Source: Lachnospiraceae bacterium
Lineage (GTDB): Bacteria; Bacillota; Clostridia; Lachnospirales; Lachnospiraceae
Reading direction: 5' to 3'
Assembly: GCA_021202075.1 (NCBI GenBank)
Contig: JAJQDT010000128.1
Coordinates: forward strand, 1 to 64,000
DNA length: 64,000 nucleotides
Shown: positions 9,947-19,584 of the stretch, one piece after another
How positions within the stretch are numbered: position 1 is the stretch's first letter
Layout: the number at the start of each line of letters is the position of its first letter
Program-made: the position numbers and the translations under genes
Notes under the pieces: generated by a model
Told to the model about the DNA's origin: nothing
Database searches by the model: none
What the model saw: the letters and a program-made list of their open reading frames with translations, nothing else

Positions 9947-10104
9947 AATGAGTGCGCACCGCCTGTTTTTGCGTGCCGCATGACGGCCGGATTAGCGCTT
10001 TCTGTTTTTGTGGGCCGCATGAGGATCGGATGATCCCGGACAAAGCCAGCCGGAAGTTTTTGGGCGTCTTTCGCGGCTCGTTGCGCCTGTGTTTTTTATG
10101 GCCA

Positions 10105-10160
10105 GTGCTTCACACGTTATTCGGCACAATCCGCACATGTTATGTTATAACAGTTCCTAA
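10105..10160. repeat. Dispersed intergenic repeat, variant subfamily A' copy 1
   Basis: gtgcttcacacgttattcggcacaatccgcacatgttatgttataacagttcctaa closely matches 24975-25030. Confidence 0.6.
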
Positions 10161-10197
10161 AAATGGCACTTCAGGATTTATTGAGGGGAATACGCAC

Positions 10198-10986
10198 ATG
10201 GGACTATCAGTCAAACTGGAAACGTTTGAGGGACCGCTCGACCTGCTTTTACATCTGATTGAAAAAAATAAAGTCAGTATTTATGATATTCCGATTGCTC
10301 TGATCACCGATCAGTATATGGAATACATTGCGCAGGCGCCGGGGGAGACGCTCGATGTGATGAGCGAATTCCTGGTGATGGCGGCAACGCTTCTGGATAT
10401 CAAATCGCGGATGCTTCTTCCGCCCGAGGTGACGGAGGAAGGGGAGGAGGTTGACCCGCGCGAGGAGCTGGTTCAGAAGCTCCTTGAATATAAGATGTAC
10501 AAGTATATGTCCTATGAGCTGCGCGACTGTATGCAGGATGCCGAAGGACATTATTATAAAGAGCCGGATGTGCCGGAGGAAGTAGAGGCCTGGCGGGAAC
10601 CCGTCGACGTGGATGCCCTTTTGAACGATGTCACGCTGGAGAGCCTATACCGGGTGTTTCGTGATATCATGAAGCGGCAGGAGAACCGCATGGATCCGAT
10701 CCGCAGCAAATTTGGTCAGTTAAAAAAGGAAGATATTAACCTGGGCGAGACGATGCGTTTTGTCGGACAGTATATTTTTGACAAGAGGAACTGCTCTTTT
10801 TTTGAACTGCTGCATCTGCGTGCCGGGAAGTCGTATAAAATTGCGACGTTTCTGACCATTCTGGAACTGATGAAGGAAGGCCGTGTGGAAGCCGAACAGA
10901 CGGACACGTTTGCCGATATGGCTCTCTCCTGGACCGGCGGCGATACCGGGGAGGAGCTGGATGAGCTCGCGCTGGACTTTGAATGA
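10198..10986 (+). CDS. scpA: Segregation and condensation protein A
   Basis: MGLSVKLETFEGPLDLLLHLIEKNKVSIYDIPI; paired with scpB. Confidence 0.95.
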   Translation: MGLSVKLETFEGPLDLLLHLIEKNKVSIYDIPIALITDQYMEYIAQAPGETLDVMSEFLVMAATLLDIKSRMLLPPEVTEEGEEVDPREELVQKLLEYKMYKYMSYELRDCMQDAEGHYYKEPDVPEEVEAWREPVDVDALLNDVTLESLYRVFRDIMKRQENRMDPIRSKFGQLKKEDINLGETMRFVGQYIFDKRNCSFFELLHLRAGKSYKIATFLTILELMKEGRVEAEQTDTFADMALSWTGGDTGEELDELALDFE

Positions 10987-11182
10987 CGGGAAACGCCATC
11001 CGGCAAAAAGTGCTGTGGGAATCGAAATTGCAGCCGGATGAATGACGGGAAATGCTATCGGCAAAAATGTTGCGGGAATCGGAATGGCAGCCAGAGGAAT
11101 GATGAGAAACGCTATCCGGCTGCAAAAGTGCGGGCATATTCCGCACGGTGAGTGGATATTTGAACTGGCAGAGGTTGATAAA

Positions 11183-11752
11183 ATGGACAGAAGAAAAGCG
11201 GAAGCCGCGCTGGAGGCAATTCTTTTTGCGATGGGGGATTCGGTGGAGACAGAAAAACTCGCGGCCGCCATCGAACAGGATGCGGAGACGACCAGAAAGC
11301 TGCTGCAGCATATGTCGGAGCGTTATGGCGAAGAGGATCGCGGCATCGAACTGACGGAGCTTGATGGCGCATGGCAGCTCTGTACCAAAAAAGAATTGTA
11401 TGAATACCTGATTCGCATTGCGAAGCAGCCGCGCAAAATCGTGCTCACGGACGTGGTGATGGAAACCTTATCCATTGTAGCGTACAAACAGCCGGTTACG
11501 AGGATCGAGATTGAAAAAATCCGCGGGGTGAAGAGTGACCATGCGGTAAACCGTCTTGTCGAATACAATTTGATCAAAGAGGTTGGCCGGCTGGAAGCGC
11601 CTGGCCGTCCGATTCTGTTTGGCACTACAGAGGAGTTTCTGCGGCATTTCGGCCTGCATACCCTTGACGACCTGCCGGAGATAGACACCGTGCAGATGGA
11701 AGACTTTAAGGCGGAAGCGGAGGAAGAAATCGAGGCGAAGGTGGAGGTCTAA
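11183..11752 (+). CDS. scpB: Segregation and condensation protein B
   Basis: EAALEAILFAMGDSV…ETLSIVAYKQPVTRIEIEKIRGVKSDHAVNRLVEYNLIKEVGRLEAPGRPILFGTTEEFLRHFGL. Confidence 0.95.
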   Translation: MDRRKAEAALEAILFAMGDSVETEKLAAAIEQDAETTRKLLQHMSERYGEEDRGIELTELDGAWQLCTKKELYEYLIRIAKQPRKIVLTDVVMETLSIVAYKQPVTRIEIEKIRGVKSDHAVNRLVEYNLIKEVGRLEAPGRPILFGTTEEFLRHFGLHTLDDLPEIDTVQMEDFKAEAEEEIEAKVEV

Positions 11753-11878
11753 CGGGCGGATGGCCGGATATAGAAGAATGGATTTTCAGAAGCAGGTGTG
11801 AGGTGGCGGGCACATCAACAGGAATGTTCTGTTTTTACTCCGCATAGAATGAGTCAAAGCCGCCATGCGGGGGATTCT

Positions 11879-12502
11879 ATGAAGCGCGCTTGCCTGAGAA
11901 TGATTCCGATTTTGCTTGTTCCGGCACTGGGACTCCTGACTGGGAGCGCACTTCCGAAGCTTCTGGATATGGGTTCCGGAAGCTATGCGGGACTGGCCAG
12001 TGAATATGCGTTTCAGGTTTATAAAAATACGGAAACGGATGGATGGGATTTGTTTTTCTATGTGGCTTCGGTGCGGCTCCGGACGCTTCTGCTCCTGTGG
12101 ATGAGCAGCTTTTCCACACTTGGAATGCTGTTTCATCTGGGGTATGCCTGGTGGATTGCCGCTTCCGGCGCGATGCTTCTGTCATTGTTTGGCCGGCAGA
12201 ATGGTTTTTGGGGGATTGTCCTGTTTGGGTGCTGCATTTTTCCGCAGTGGATGCTCTATGGCATCCTCTGGAAGCGGGAGGTTGGCTTCTGGATGAGACG
12301 CACACCGGCGGCGCCGGGAGAGGACAGCGGGTTTGAAGCGATTTTGGAGCCGGAGCGGTTTGCGAAAGCACACTGTCCGATATGGAAGCTTCAACGGAGA
12401 GATCTCACGGAATTTGGCAGTCTGGCGCTGCTTTGCCTGTCCGGCTGTGCGTGCGAGGCGTTTCTGGGGACATGGACGCTGCGACTGTATCTGCAGCTGT
12501 AA
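11879..12502 (+). CDS. Integral membrane protein, possibly SpoIIM-like
   Basis: About 5 hydrophobic segments; context next to xerD; family assignment tentative. Confidence 0.5.
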   Translation: MKRACLRMIPILLVPALGLLTGSALPKLLDMGSGSYAGLASEYAFQVYKNTETDGWDLFFYVASVRLRTLLLLWMSSFSTLGMLFHLGYAWWIAASGAMLLSLFGRQNGFWGIVLFGCCIFPQWMLYGILWKREVGFWMRRTPAAPGEDSGFEAILEPERFAKAHCPIWKLQRRDLTEFGSLALLCLSGCACEAFLGTWTLRLYLQL

Positions 12503-12534
12503 ACCTATCCGGAAAGATAAGAGGACATATTGAT

Positions 12535-12765
12535 ATGTTTGGAAAGCATTTTGATAAGAAGAACGCGCGGTCAGAAAAGCAGACCTTTGATCCGGCGGTT
12601 TATAAGCCGGTGCTGAAATGCAGCATCTGCAATGGTGAGCAGGTTGCCGGCTTTAAGAACCGGAAGACCGGGAAGTTTGAGGAGATCATGTTTATCCGGA
12701 ATGAGAGCGAGCTGCGGGATTTTCTTGCGCGCTACGGTCTGGACGCCATAGAGAAGGAGTATTGA
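12535..12765 (+). CDS. Small conserved-looking protein of unknown function (LKCSICNGEQVAGFKNRKTGKFEEIMFI)
   Basis: 76-aa ORF 6 bp upstream of the next CDS. Confidence 0.65.
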   Translation: MFGKHFDKKNARSEKQTFDPAVYKPVLKCSICNGEQVAGFKNRKTGKFEEIMFIRNESELRDFLARYGLDAIEKEY

Positions 12766-12771
12766 TGAGGT

Positions 12772-13875
12772 ATGAACCGGAATGAGATCCTGAAAATTTA
12801 CGGAACAAACTACAAAGAGATGACGCTGGAGCTCCTGAAACGGGCCGGACTGCGCGACCTGCTTCCGGATAACCGCACTAGCCGGATCGGCATCAAGCCC
12901 AATCTGGTGTCTGCATCCGAGGCTTCCTTTGGGGCGACGACCCACCCGGAAATTGTGGCGGGGATTATTGAGTACTTACAGGAGCATGGATACCGGAATC
13001 TGGTGATTGCGGAGGGATCCTGGGTCGGCGCCAGGACAGCGGAGGCGATACACGTGTGCGGTTATGATCAGCTGGCAGAGCAGTATGGCGTGGAATTTCT
13101 GGATACGCAAAAGGTTCGCTCTTATGAACAGGACTGTGCCGGGATGAAGCTGAACCTTTGCAGCTGCGTGAAAGAGATGGATTTTCTGATCAATGTGCCG
13201 GTGCTCAAAGGACATTGTCAGACCAAAATCACCTGTGCGCTCAAGAATATGAAGGGGCTGATTCCGAATAAAGAAAAGCGGCGCTTTCATTCCATGGGGC
13301 TTCATAAACCGATTGCACATCTGAATACGGCGGTTCATCAGGATTTTATCGTGGTCGATCATATCTGCGGCGACCTGGATTTTGAAGACGGCGGCAATCC
13401 GGTCGTGCGCAACTGCATTATGGCGGCCCTGGATCCGGTGCTGGTGGACGCTTACGTCTGCGAGCTTTTGCACTATAAGGTGGATGATGTGCCTTATGTG
13501 CGCCTTGCGGAGCAGCTGCACGTCGGGAGTGCACGGGTGGAATCGGTGCAGATTACGACCTGCGGGCCAAAGCCGGAGATGGAAGAGCTGCCGCGGGAGC
13601 ACAAAATTGTGGAACTGCAGGATGCGGTGAGCGAGGTTGATTCCTGCAGTGCCTGCTACGGGTATCTGATTCCCGCGCTTGAGATGCTGCGCATGGAGGG
13701 GCTGCTCAATAAGCTTGATGAAAAAATCTGCATCGGGCAGGGCTATCAGGGAAAAACCGGCCGCCTCGGAATCGGGCGCTGCACCTCCGGGTTTGCCTGC
13801 AGTCTGAAGGGCTGTCCGCCGACCGAGAACCAGATTTATGAATTTTTAAAGTCTTATCTGGTGAACCGAGCCTGA
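12772..13875 (+). CDS. DUF362 domain-containing protein
   Basis: IKPNLVSASEASFGATTHPEIV…VPVLKGHCQTKITCALKNMKGLIP. Confidence 0.85.
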   Translation: MNRNEILKIYGTNYKEMTLELLKRAGLRDLLPDNRTSRIGIKPNLVSASEASFGATTHPEIVAGIIEYLQEHGYRNLVIAEGSWVGARTAEAIHVCGYDQLAEQYGVEFLDTQKVRSYEQDCAGMKLNLCSCVKEMDFLINVPVLKGHCQTKITCALKNMKGLIPNKEKRRFHSMGLHKPIAHLNTAVHQDFIVVDHICGDLDFEDGGNPVVRNCIMAALDPVLVDAYVCELLHYKVDDVPYVRLAEQLHVGSARVESVQITTCGPKPEMEELPREHKIVELQDAVSEVDSCSACYGYLIPALEMLRMEGLLNKLDEKICIGQGYQGKTGRLGIGRCTSGFACSLKGCPPTENQIYEFLKSYLVNRA

Positions 13876-13984
13876 TTTTACATAGATTTTACAAAATATT
13901 GTATGAACGGAAACTTATCTGGCAAAATCTTGTAAAAGTGCTCAAAAACAGGGGATTTCGGGGCTTTTTGGCTTAAAAATCGGA

Positions 13985-14013
13985 TTGATTTTGATGGAAA
14001 ATTTGCGTATAAT
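13985..14013 (+). promoter_or_regulatory. Sigma-A-like promoter (TTGATT-17-TATAAT)
   Basis: -35/-10 with 17-bp spacer. Confidence 0.6.
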
Positions 14014-14018
14014 CTAAT

Positions 14019-14212
14019 TCACAAGAAGTTCGCGGCGCTTGCGTTGCCTGGCGGCTGTACTTTGCTTTATTCGCTTCTGAATGTATGCCATTGGCAAACA
14101 GGGCTGTTTAGCGGCGATTGGAGCCAGGAGCGAACTTCGCAATTCAACGACAGAATCGTCAGATTCTGGAGTGTCAGGCCCGGGCAGATCAGCTCCAGCT
14201 CCGTTTTTTTGA
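14019..14212 (+). ncRNA. Candidate structured RNA of unknown class
   Basis: Strong promoter; GAAGTTCGC (14025-14033)/GCGAACTTC (14130-14138); CCTGGC/GCCAGG; CAGAATC gtca GATTCTG; CTGGAG/CTCCAG then T7; no convincing ORF. Confidence 0.45.
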
Positions 14213-14336
14213 ATAGAAAGTATAGTTTGAAAATATTACGGAAATGTTACAGATTTGATACGACCATGGAGGGGATGGCCGTATGCGGGTGCTCAAATTT
14301 AAAGGGGAGAATTCATCGAAGGTTGAGGATTGGTGA

Positions 14337-15221
14337 ATGTGCCTGGAATTACCATCATTTATTGATTATCTGAAAGAACAGAAGAACGCGTCAAAAAGCA
14401 CGGTCGACTCTTATCAGAGAGATTTGCGCAGGCTGGATTCCTATCTGGCTGATCATGGAGTGGAGGATGTCGGAACTGTGACCACGACCAATCTGAACTC
14501 CTACATACTTTATCTGGAAAAGCAGGGATTGTCTTCCGCGACGGTGTCGCGGAACGTCTCATCTATGAAAGCTTTTTTCCATTACAGCTATCGAAAGCAT
14601 GAGATTGCGGACGACCCGACGGAGACCATTCGGGCTCCGCATATTGAGAAAAAGCTTCGCGGCACGCTGAGCGTGGAGGAGGTTACCCGTCTTCTCGAAC
14701 AGCCGTCCGGTGATTCACCGAAAGAGCTGCGGGACCGGGCGATGCTCGAGCTTCTGTACGCGACCGGTCTGCGCGTCAGCGAGCTGATTTCTCTGCACAC
14801 AGAAGCAGTTCACCTGGATCTGAATTTTGTGGTGTGCAGCGATGGCGGAAAGGAGCGGGTGGTGCCGTTCGGAGAAACGGCCCGGACGGTGCTTGAGAGA
14901 TATCTGGAGAATGCCAGAATGGCTTTGCTGAAGGGGCAGGAGAGCGACTGGCTTTTTGTCAACTGCTCCGGGCAGATGATGAGCCGTCAGGGATTCTGGA
15001 AGCTTGTGAAATCCTATGCAGCAAAGGCCGGTATTACAAGGGACATTACTCCGCAGACCCTGCGGCATTCCTTTGCAGTCCATCTGCTCCGGAATGGAGC
15101 GCCGCCGGATTCTGTGCAGGAAATGCTCGGCCACTCGGATATTTCTACGACGCTGACCTACCTGAACCCTGGCGTGGACCGGATGCAGCGAGTGTATCAG
15201 GCGGCTCATCCGAGGGTATAG
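14337..15221 (+). CDS. xerD: Tyrosine recombinase XerD
   Basis: Core-binding and catalytic domains; ATGLRVSEL, LRHSFAVHLL, MLGHSDISTTLTYL. Confidence 0.93.
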   Translation: MCLELPSFIDYLKEQKNASKSTVDSYQRDLRRLDSYLADHGVEDVGTVTTTNLNSYILYLEKQGLSSATVSRNVSSMKAFFHYSYRKHEIADDPTETIRAPHIEKKLRGTLSVEEVTRLLEQPSGDSPKELRDRAMLELLYATGLRVSELISLHTEAVHLDLNFVVCSDGGKERVVPFGETARTVLERYLENARMALLKGQESDWLFVNCSGQMMSRQGFWKLVKSYAAKAGITRDITPQTLRHSFAVHLLRNGAPPDSVQEMLGHSDISTTLTYLNPGVDRMQRVYQAAHPRV

Positions 15222-15254
15222 TCCCGGCGAACCGGGTATGACAGCTTCTTATGA

Positions 15255-17828
15255 TTGAAACAGCCAGAATACTATGCGGAGGATGATCGATTCATGCGGA
15301 AGAGAACGAACCAGTTATTATTATGGAGCTTTGCGGGAGTAATCATTCTCTGTATTGTGGTTTTTGCCTGGCTTGCGACGTTTATCACTCAGAAGACCAG
15401 CGAATCCATAACGGAAATTCAAAAGATTTATGTTTCCGAGATTAATATGCAGATTCAGCAGAAGTTTCAGACCATTGTGAATCTTCGGCTGGATCAGGTG
15501 GAAACAATTATGGAATCCGCGGATCTGGATACCGCCAGGGATGACGACAGTCTTTTTGAGGTCATTGGCGATCGGGCAGAATCCACGGATTTTACGTACC
15601 TGGGTTTCTATATGGAGGATGGCTCTCTTACAACGATTTACGGAGACGACATTGTCTTTGAGGGTGATGATGATGTTGAAGAGCTTCTGGACTCTTACGG
15701 AAGTGTGATCAAGCGCGGTATTGACAGCAGCGGCGATATGCTTTTTCTGTTTGGGATCGCCGCCGAATATGTGATGGAGGATGGCTCTGAAAGCGTCGCA
15801 ATTCTTACCGGTGTGCCAATGGAGGATATGAATCACGCGCTTTATCTCTATACGGAAGGAGCAAACTCGTATTCCCACATCATTGACATGGAGGGTGACT
15901 TTGTCATCAAAAATGTGGATGTGGAGCATGACAATTATTTTGAGCGGATTCAGGATGTGTTTGAGACGCTGGACGGAGTGACGGCCGAGATGTATGAGGC
16001 GCAGCTGCGCGCCGCCATGGAAGATGGGGAGGACTATGGGACAACCATTTCGGTTGACGGTGAGGAACGTTATATCTATTGCTCGCCGGTTTCAACGAAA
16101 ACGACCTGGTATCTGGTCACGGTAATGCCCGAAGGAGTCATTGATGATACGCTGGTTCAGCTGGACCAGACGCGGGTTATGGTGATTATCGGGGCAATGC
16201 TTGTGATACTTGCCAGCATTCTGGCAGTCTTTCTGATTTACGCCAGAATGACCAGACAGAATCTGCTGGATCTGGAGCAGGCGCGGCAGGAGGCAATCTT
16301 GGCAAATCAGGCGAAGAGCAACTTCCTTTCGAGTATGAGCCATGATATCCGCACGCCGATGAACGCAATTATGGGCATGACAAATATTGCGCTGGACAAT
16401 ACAAAGGATCCGGCCAGGGTAGAGGATTGTCTGGAAAAAATCAGGCTGTCCGGCAGGCATCTGCTCGGGCTCATTAACGACGTCCTGGATATGTCGAAAA
16501 TCGAAAGCGGAAAGATGTCGATGAACATGAACCGCATGTCTCTTCGCGAGATGATGGAGGACATTGTCAGCATTGTGCAGCCGCAGATAAAGGCAAACCA
16601 TCAGTATTTTGATATTTATGTCGGCAATCTGCTCTGTGAGGATATTATCTGTGATGGAATCCGGCTGAATCAGGTTCTTCTGAACCTGCTTTCCAACGCC
16701 CTGAAATTTACTCCGGAAGAAGGCAGAATTGATGTCCATATCTGGCAGTCTCCCTCTGCGAAGAGCGAGGAATATGTAACCACGCAGTTTGTCGTTGAGG
16801 ACACCGGAATCGGGATGTCAAAGGAATTTCAAGAAACGATTTTCGACACCTTTACAAGAGAGGATTCGGACAGGGTCAGAAAAACGGAAGGGACCGGCCT
16901 GGGGATGGCCATCACAAAAGCGATTGTGGATGCGCTCGGGGGGAGTATTGAACTGGAAAGTGAACCGGATCACGGAAGTCGCTTCCGGATCTCGCTGGAT
17001 TTGAAAAAAGCAGAGCCGGAGTGCGAGATGCACCTGCCAGAATGGAAGGCTCTGGTGGTTGATGATAATGAGGAGCTGTGCATCAGTGCGGCTGCCATTC
17101 TTGAAGAGCTCGGTGTAAAAGCGGAGTGGACGCAAAAAGGCGAAGAGGCGCTGAAACGGATTGCTGCCAGGCATGAGCAGAAGGATGATTATCGGTTTGT
17201 CCTGATTGACTGGAAAATGCCCGGAATGGATGGGATGCAGACCATCCGGGAGATCCGTGAGCAGATCGGCAGAGAGATTCCGATTTTTCTGATTTCTGCG
17301 TACGATCAGAGCGATATTGAGGAAGAACTTCGCTCCGATGAGATTACCGGCTTTATCCCGAAGCCGTTGTTCAAATCCACGCTGTATTATGCACTGGTGA
17401 GCTATGCAGATGAAAATGCATCGAAAAAAAACAGTACGGAAAAACCGGATTTTTCCGGGAAACGGGTTCTGATTGCGGAGGACATTGATATCAACTGGGA
17501 GATTGCGTATGAAATTATGCGGTCGTTCGGAATCGAATGCGACCGGGCGGAAAACGGACAGGAGTGTGTTGATATACTGAAAAATGCAGATCTTGGCTTT
17601 TATGACGCGGTGCTGATGGATCTGCAGATGCCGGTTATGAATGGCATGGAAGCGACCCGAACCATTCGCGCCCTGGAAGAACCCATACGCACAATCCCGA
17701 TCATAGCTATGACTGCGAACGCATTTTCCAGCGATGTGCAGGATTGTCTGGACTGTGGTATGAATGCACATCTGGCAAAACCGCTGGACGTCAGGGAGAT
17801 TGCCAATGTGCTGCGGAAGTATTTATAA
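15255..17828 (+). CDS. Hybrid sensor histidine kinase with extracellular sensor domain and two receiver domains
   Basis: Two TM helices, HisKA (SSMSHDIRTPMNAIMG), HATPase (GTGLGMAI), REC1 (LIDWKMPGMDG), REC2 (LMDLQMPVMNG). Confidence 0.93.
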   Translation: MKQPEYYAEDDRFMRKRTNQLLLWSFAGVIILCIVVFAWLATFITQKTSESITEIQKIYVSEINMQIQQKFQTIVNLRLDQVETIMESADLDTARDDDSLFEVIGDRAESTDFTYLGFYMEDGSLTTIYGDDIVFEGDDDVEELLDSYGSVIKRGIDSSGDMLFLFGIAAEYVMEDGSESVAILTGVPMEDMNHALYLYTEGANSYSHIIDMEGDFVIKNVDVEHDNYFERIQDVFETLDGVTAEMYEAQLRAAMEDGEDYGTTISVDGEERYIYCSPVSTKTTWYLVTVMPEGVIDDTLVQLDQTRVMVIIGAMLVILASILAVFLIYARMTRQNLLDLEQARQEAILANQAKSNFLSSMSHDIRTPMNAIMGMTNIALDNTKDPARVEDCLEKIRLSGRHLLGLINDVLDMSKIESGKMSMNMNRMSLREMMEDIVSIVQPQIKANHQYFDIYVGNLLCEDIICDGIRLNQVLLNLLSNALKFTPEEGRIDVHIWQSPSAKSEEYVTTQFVVEDTGIGMSKEFQETIFDTFTREDSDRVRKTEGTGLGMAITKAIVDALGGSIELESEPDHGSRFRISLDLKKAEPECEMHLPEWKALVVDDNEELCISAAAILEELGVKAEWTQKGEEALKRIAARHEQKDDYRFVLIDWKMPGMDGMQTIREIREQIGREIPIFLISAYDQSDIEEELRSDEITGFIPKPLFKSTLYYALVSYADENASKKNSTEKPDFSGKRVLIAEDIDINWEIAYEIMRSFGIECDRAENGQECVDILKNADLGFYDAVLMDLQMPVMNGMEATRTIRALEEPIRTIPIIAMTANAFSSDVQDCLDCGMNAHLAKPLDVREIANVLRKYL

Positions 17829-17864
17829 AGCCGGATTTTGCGGATGATGTATCTGCAAAATGGA

Positions 17865-18242
17865 TTAGGCTCCGGCTTTTTCGAAAAACAGACCGGTCAA
17901 AAACCAGATGGGGGCATAGTCCAGCCGAATGACCCCATTCACCTGATAAGGGGATTCACTGTAATCCCAGGGACAGCGGTTGCGTTTTTTCAGATACGTG
18001 CCGGCGCCGAATTCGACCGCGAAAATGCAGACCATGTAAATCAGTCCGCGGGTGATGGCGCTGCATTTTTTTAACAGTACCGAAAAGGGCCGGATCAGTG
18101 ACGCCATTCCGTAAATCGGGAACATGCGCAGGGATGAGAATCCCATGAGCTTTGGGTCATGACGAAGAAGCGAATGGAGTCCGGTCCAGAGCACTTCCAT
18201 GCACCACCCGTACATCCCGCATCGGATAAATCGGTTTTTCAT
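17865..18242 (-). CDS. Putative membrane protein, ABC-transporter permease-like (CmpB-type) family
   Basis: RFIRCGMYGWCMEVLWTGL…FPIYGMASLI…WDYSESPYQVNGVIRLDYAPIWFLTGLFFE. Confidence 0.7.
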   Translation of the reverse strand: MKNRFIRCGMYGWCMEVLWTGLHSLLRHDPKLMGFSSLRMFPIYGMASLIRPFSVLLKKCSAITRGLIYMVCIFAVEFGAGTYLKKRNRCPWDYSESPYQVNGVIRLDYAPIWFLTGLFFEKAGA

Positions 18243-18340
18243 TTGTAACACCTGCCTTCTGATCGCTGAAAGATTGATGTTAGTTTGAACCATCTTTGGG
18301 GAAACTATGAGTCCCAATTTTTGTCAGACGAATTATTTTT

Positions 18341-18425
18341 CGGGCTTCGTCGAGGCTTTTGTGGTATGCGATTCGCGCGTCAGGCGACTTAGCCTGGATG
18401 CATAAGTTATTTCTCAACAGGTCCT
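18341..18425 (-). repeat. Dispersed intergenic repeat family A, copy A2
   Basis: Reverse orientation: cgggcttcgtcgaggcttttgtggtatgcgattcgcgcgtcaggcgac…gcataagttatttctcaacaggtcct. Confidence 0.7.
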
Positions 18426-18522
18426 ATGTTTTGTGCCAGACAGTCAGCGGCTCATTGGACTGTGTTATTTATGAGCAAATTCAGCGGATCGAACGTTACA
18501 GAATGGGGAGGCAGGATCGGCA

Positions 18523-19392
18523 ATGCCAAATCAGGAAGTGAAAGAATACCTGTCCCGTGTCGGCATCCGGAAAATCCCGGAGCTGGATACTGCCCTGCGG
18601 GAGACGTTTGGCGAGGAAGAGGGCAGCCGCCATATTAAAACACTGTCCGTGCTGTATGACCGCGCGGAGGCGCAGCTTTATTTTGGAAACGGAAGCTCGC
18701 CATATCTGCGCCGCCAGGAGGAGCTGGTCGATTATTTTAACACAAATACAGAGCTGAGTGTGCTGGCGTCTTCTTTTTACGACCGTGTGTTTTTCCGGAA
18801 AGCGATGGACTATCTGGTTGGCATGGACCGTTACTTTATCGGCGATATTCTTGATATTGGCTGCGGAAACGGGATTCTGAGCGGGTTTCTGGCTTTCCGG
18901 CATCCCGCGCTTTCCGTTACCGGAACGGACTGCTCCGGGTCTGCCCTGTCGGTGGCGCGCGAGATTTCAGAGCGGATGAAGCCGGAAAACATCTCATTTC
19001 GATTGCCGGACGCCTTGCGTGGGAACTGCTGTGATACGCTGGTTTCCTGCCGCACCTTTCATGAAAATGTTCGGTGGAAGCCGCTTTGCGAAACAAAAAA
19101 CGGAGAGTCCCCCTCATTGAAGGAGCTCACTGCCCTGCATACAGACTTTGCCATGCAATTATCCGGTCTGGTGAGACCGGACGGGTATCTGGTCAGCATC
19201 GAGCGGTATGAGGATGACAGTGCATATGCGGGAATGATCCAGGCACTGGAGGGCGCAGGATTCCTCCGGGTGCGAGGGACACACCAGCAGTTTTCCTGTA
19301 AAAACGGAGATGAGATGGCGACATTTCAGGCGAATGTGTTTGCCCGACGCAAAGGTGGGGATATCGAAAAAAATAATTGGACATTATCATAA
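18523..19392 (+). CDS. Class I SAM-dependent methyltransferase
   Basis: ILDIGCGNGILSGFLA motif I, TGTDCSGSAL. Confidence 0.85.
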   Translation: MPNQEVKEYLSRVGIRKIPELDTALRETFGEEEGSRHIKTLSVLYDRAEAQLYFGNGSSPYLRRQEELVDYFNTNTELSVLASSFYDRVFFRKAMDYLVGMDRYFIGDILDIGCGNGILSGFLAFRHPALSVTGTDCSGSALSVAREISERMKPENISFRLPDALRGNCCDTLVSCRTFHENVRWKPLCETKNGESPSLKELTALHTDFAMQLSGLVRPDGYLVSIERYEDDSAYAGMIQALEGAGFLRVRGTHQQFSCKNGDEMATFQANVFARRKGGDIEKNNWTLS

Positions 19393-19431
19393 ATGGCCCA
19401 TAGATGGGGGATATCGAAAAAAATTAACTGG

Positions 19432-19461
19432 TTGACAAAAGTGCTATCCGTATGTTAGACT
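19432..19461 (+). promoter_or_regulatory. Promoter of the T-box leader (TTGACA-18-TAGACT)
   Basis: -35/-10 match. Confidence 0.55.
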
Positions 19462-19510
19462 AGGTGCGGTTGTTGAGAATGTTCGGAATGATTGCATAAA
19501 AATGACATGA

Positions 19511-19550
19511 TAGATGATTTTAGATGATTTTAGATGATTCTAGATGATTC
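19511..19550 (+). repeat. 4 x 10-bp tandem repeat (TAGATGATTY)
   Basis: tagatgattt tagatgattt tagatgattc tagatgattc. Confidence 0.95.
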
Positions 19551-19584
19551 CGGACAGACTGCAATCGATAATATCTGCAAAATG

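Noticed and set aside
14044-14373. 109-aa ORF overlapping the xerD start
   Set aside because: Lies over the candidate structured RNA, overlaps xerD out of frame, no RBS or family.
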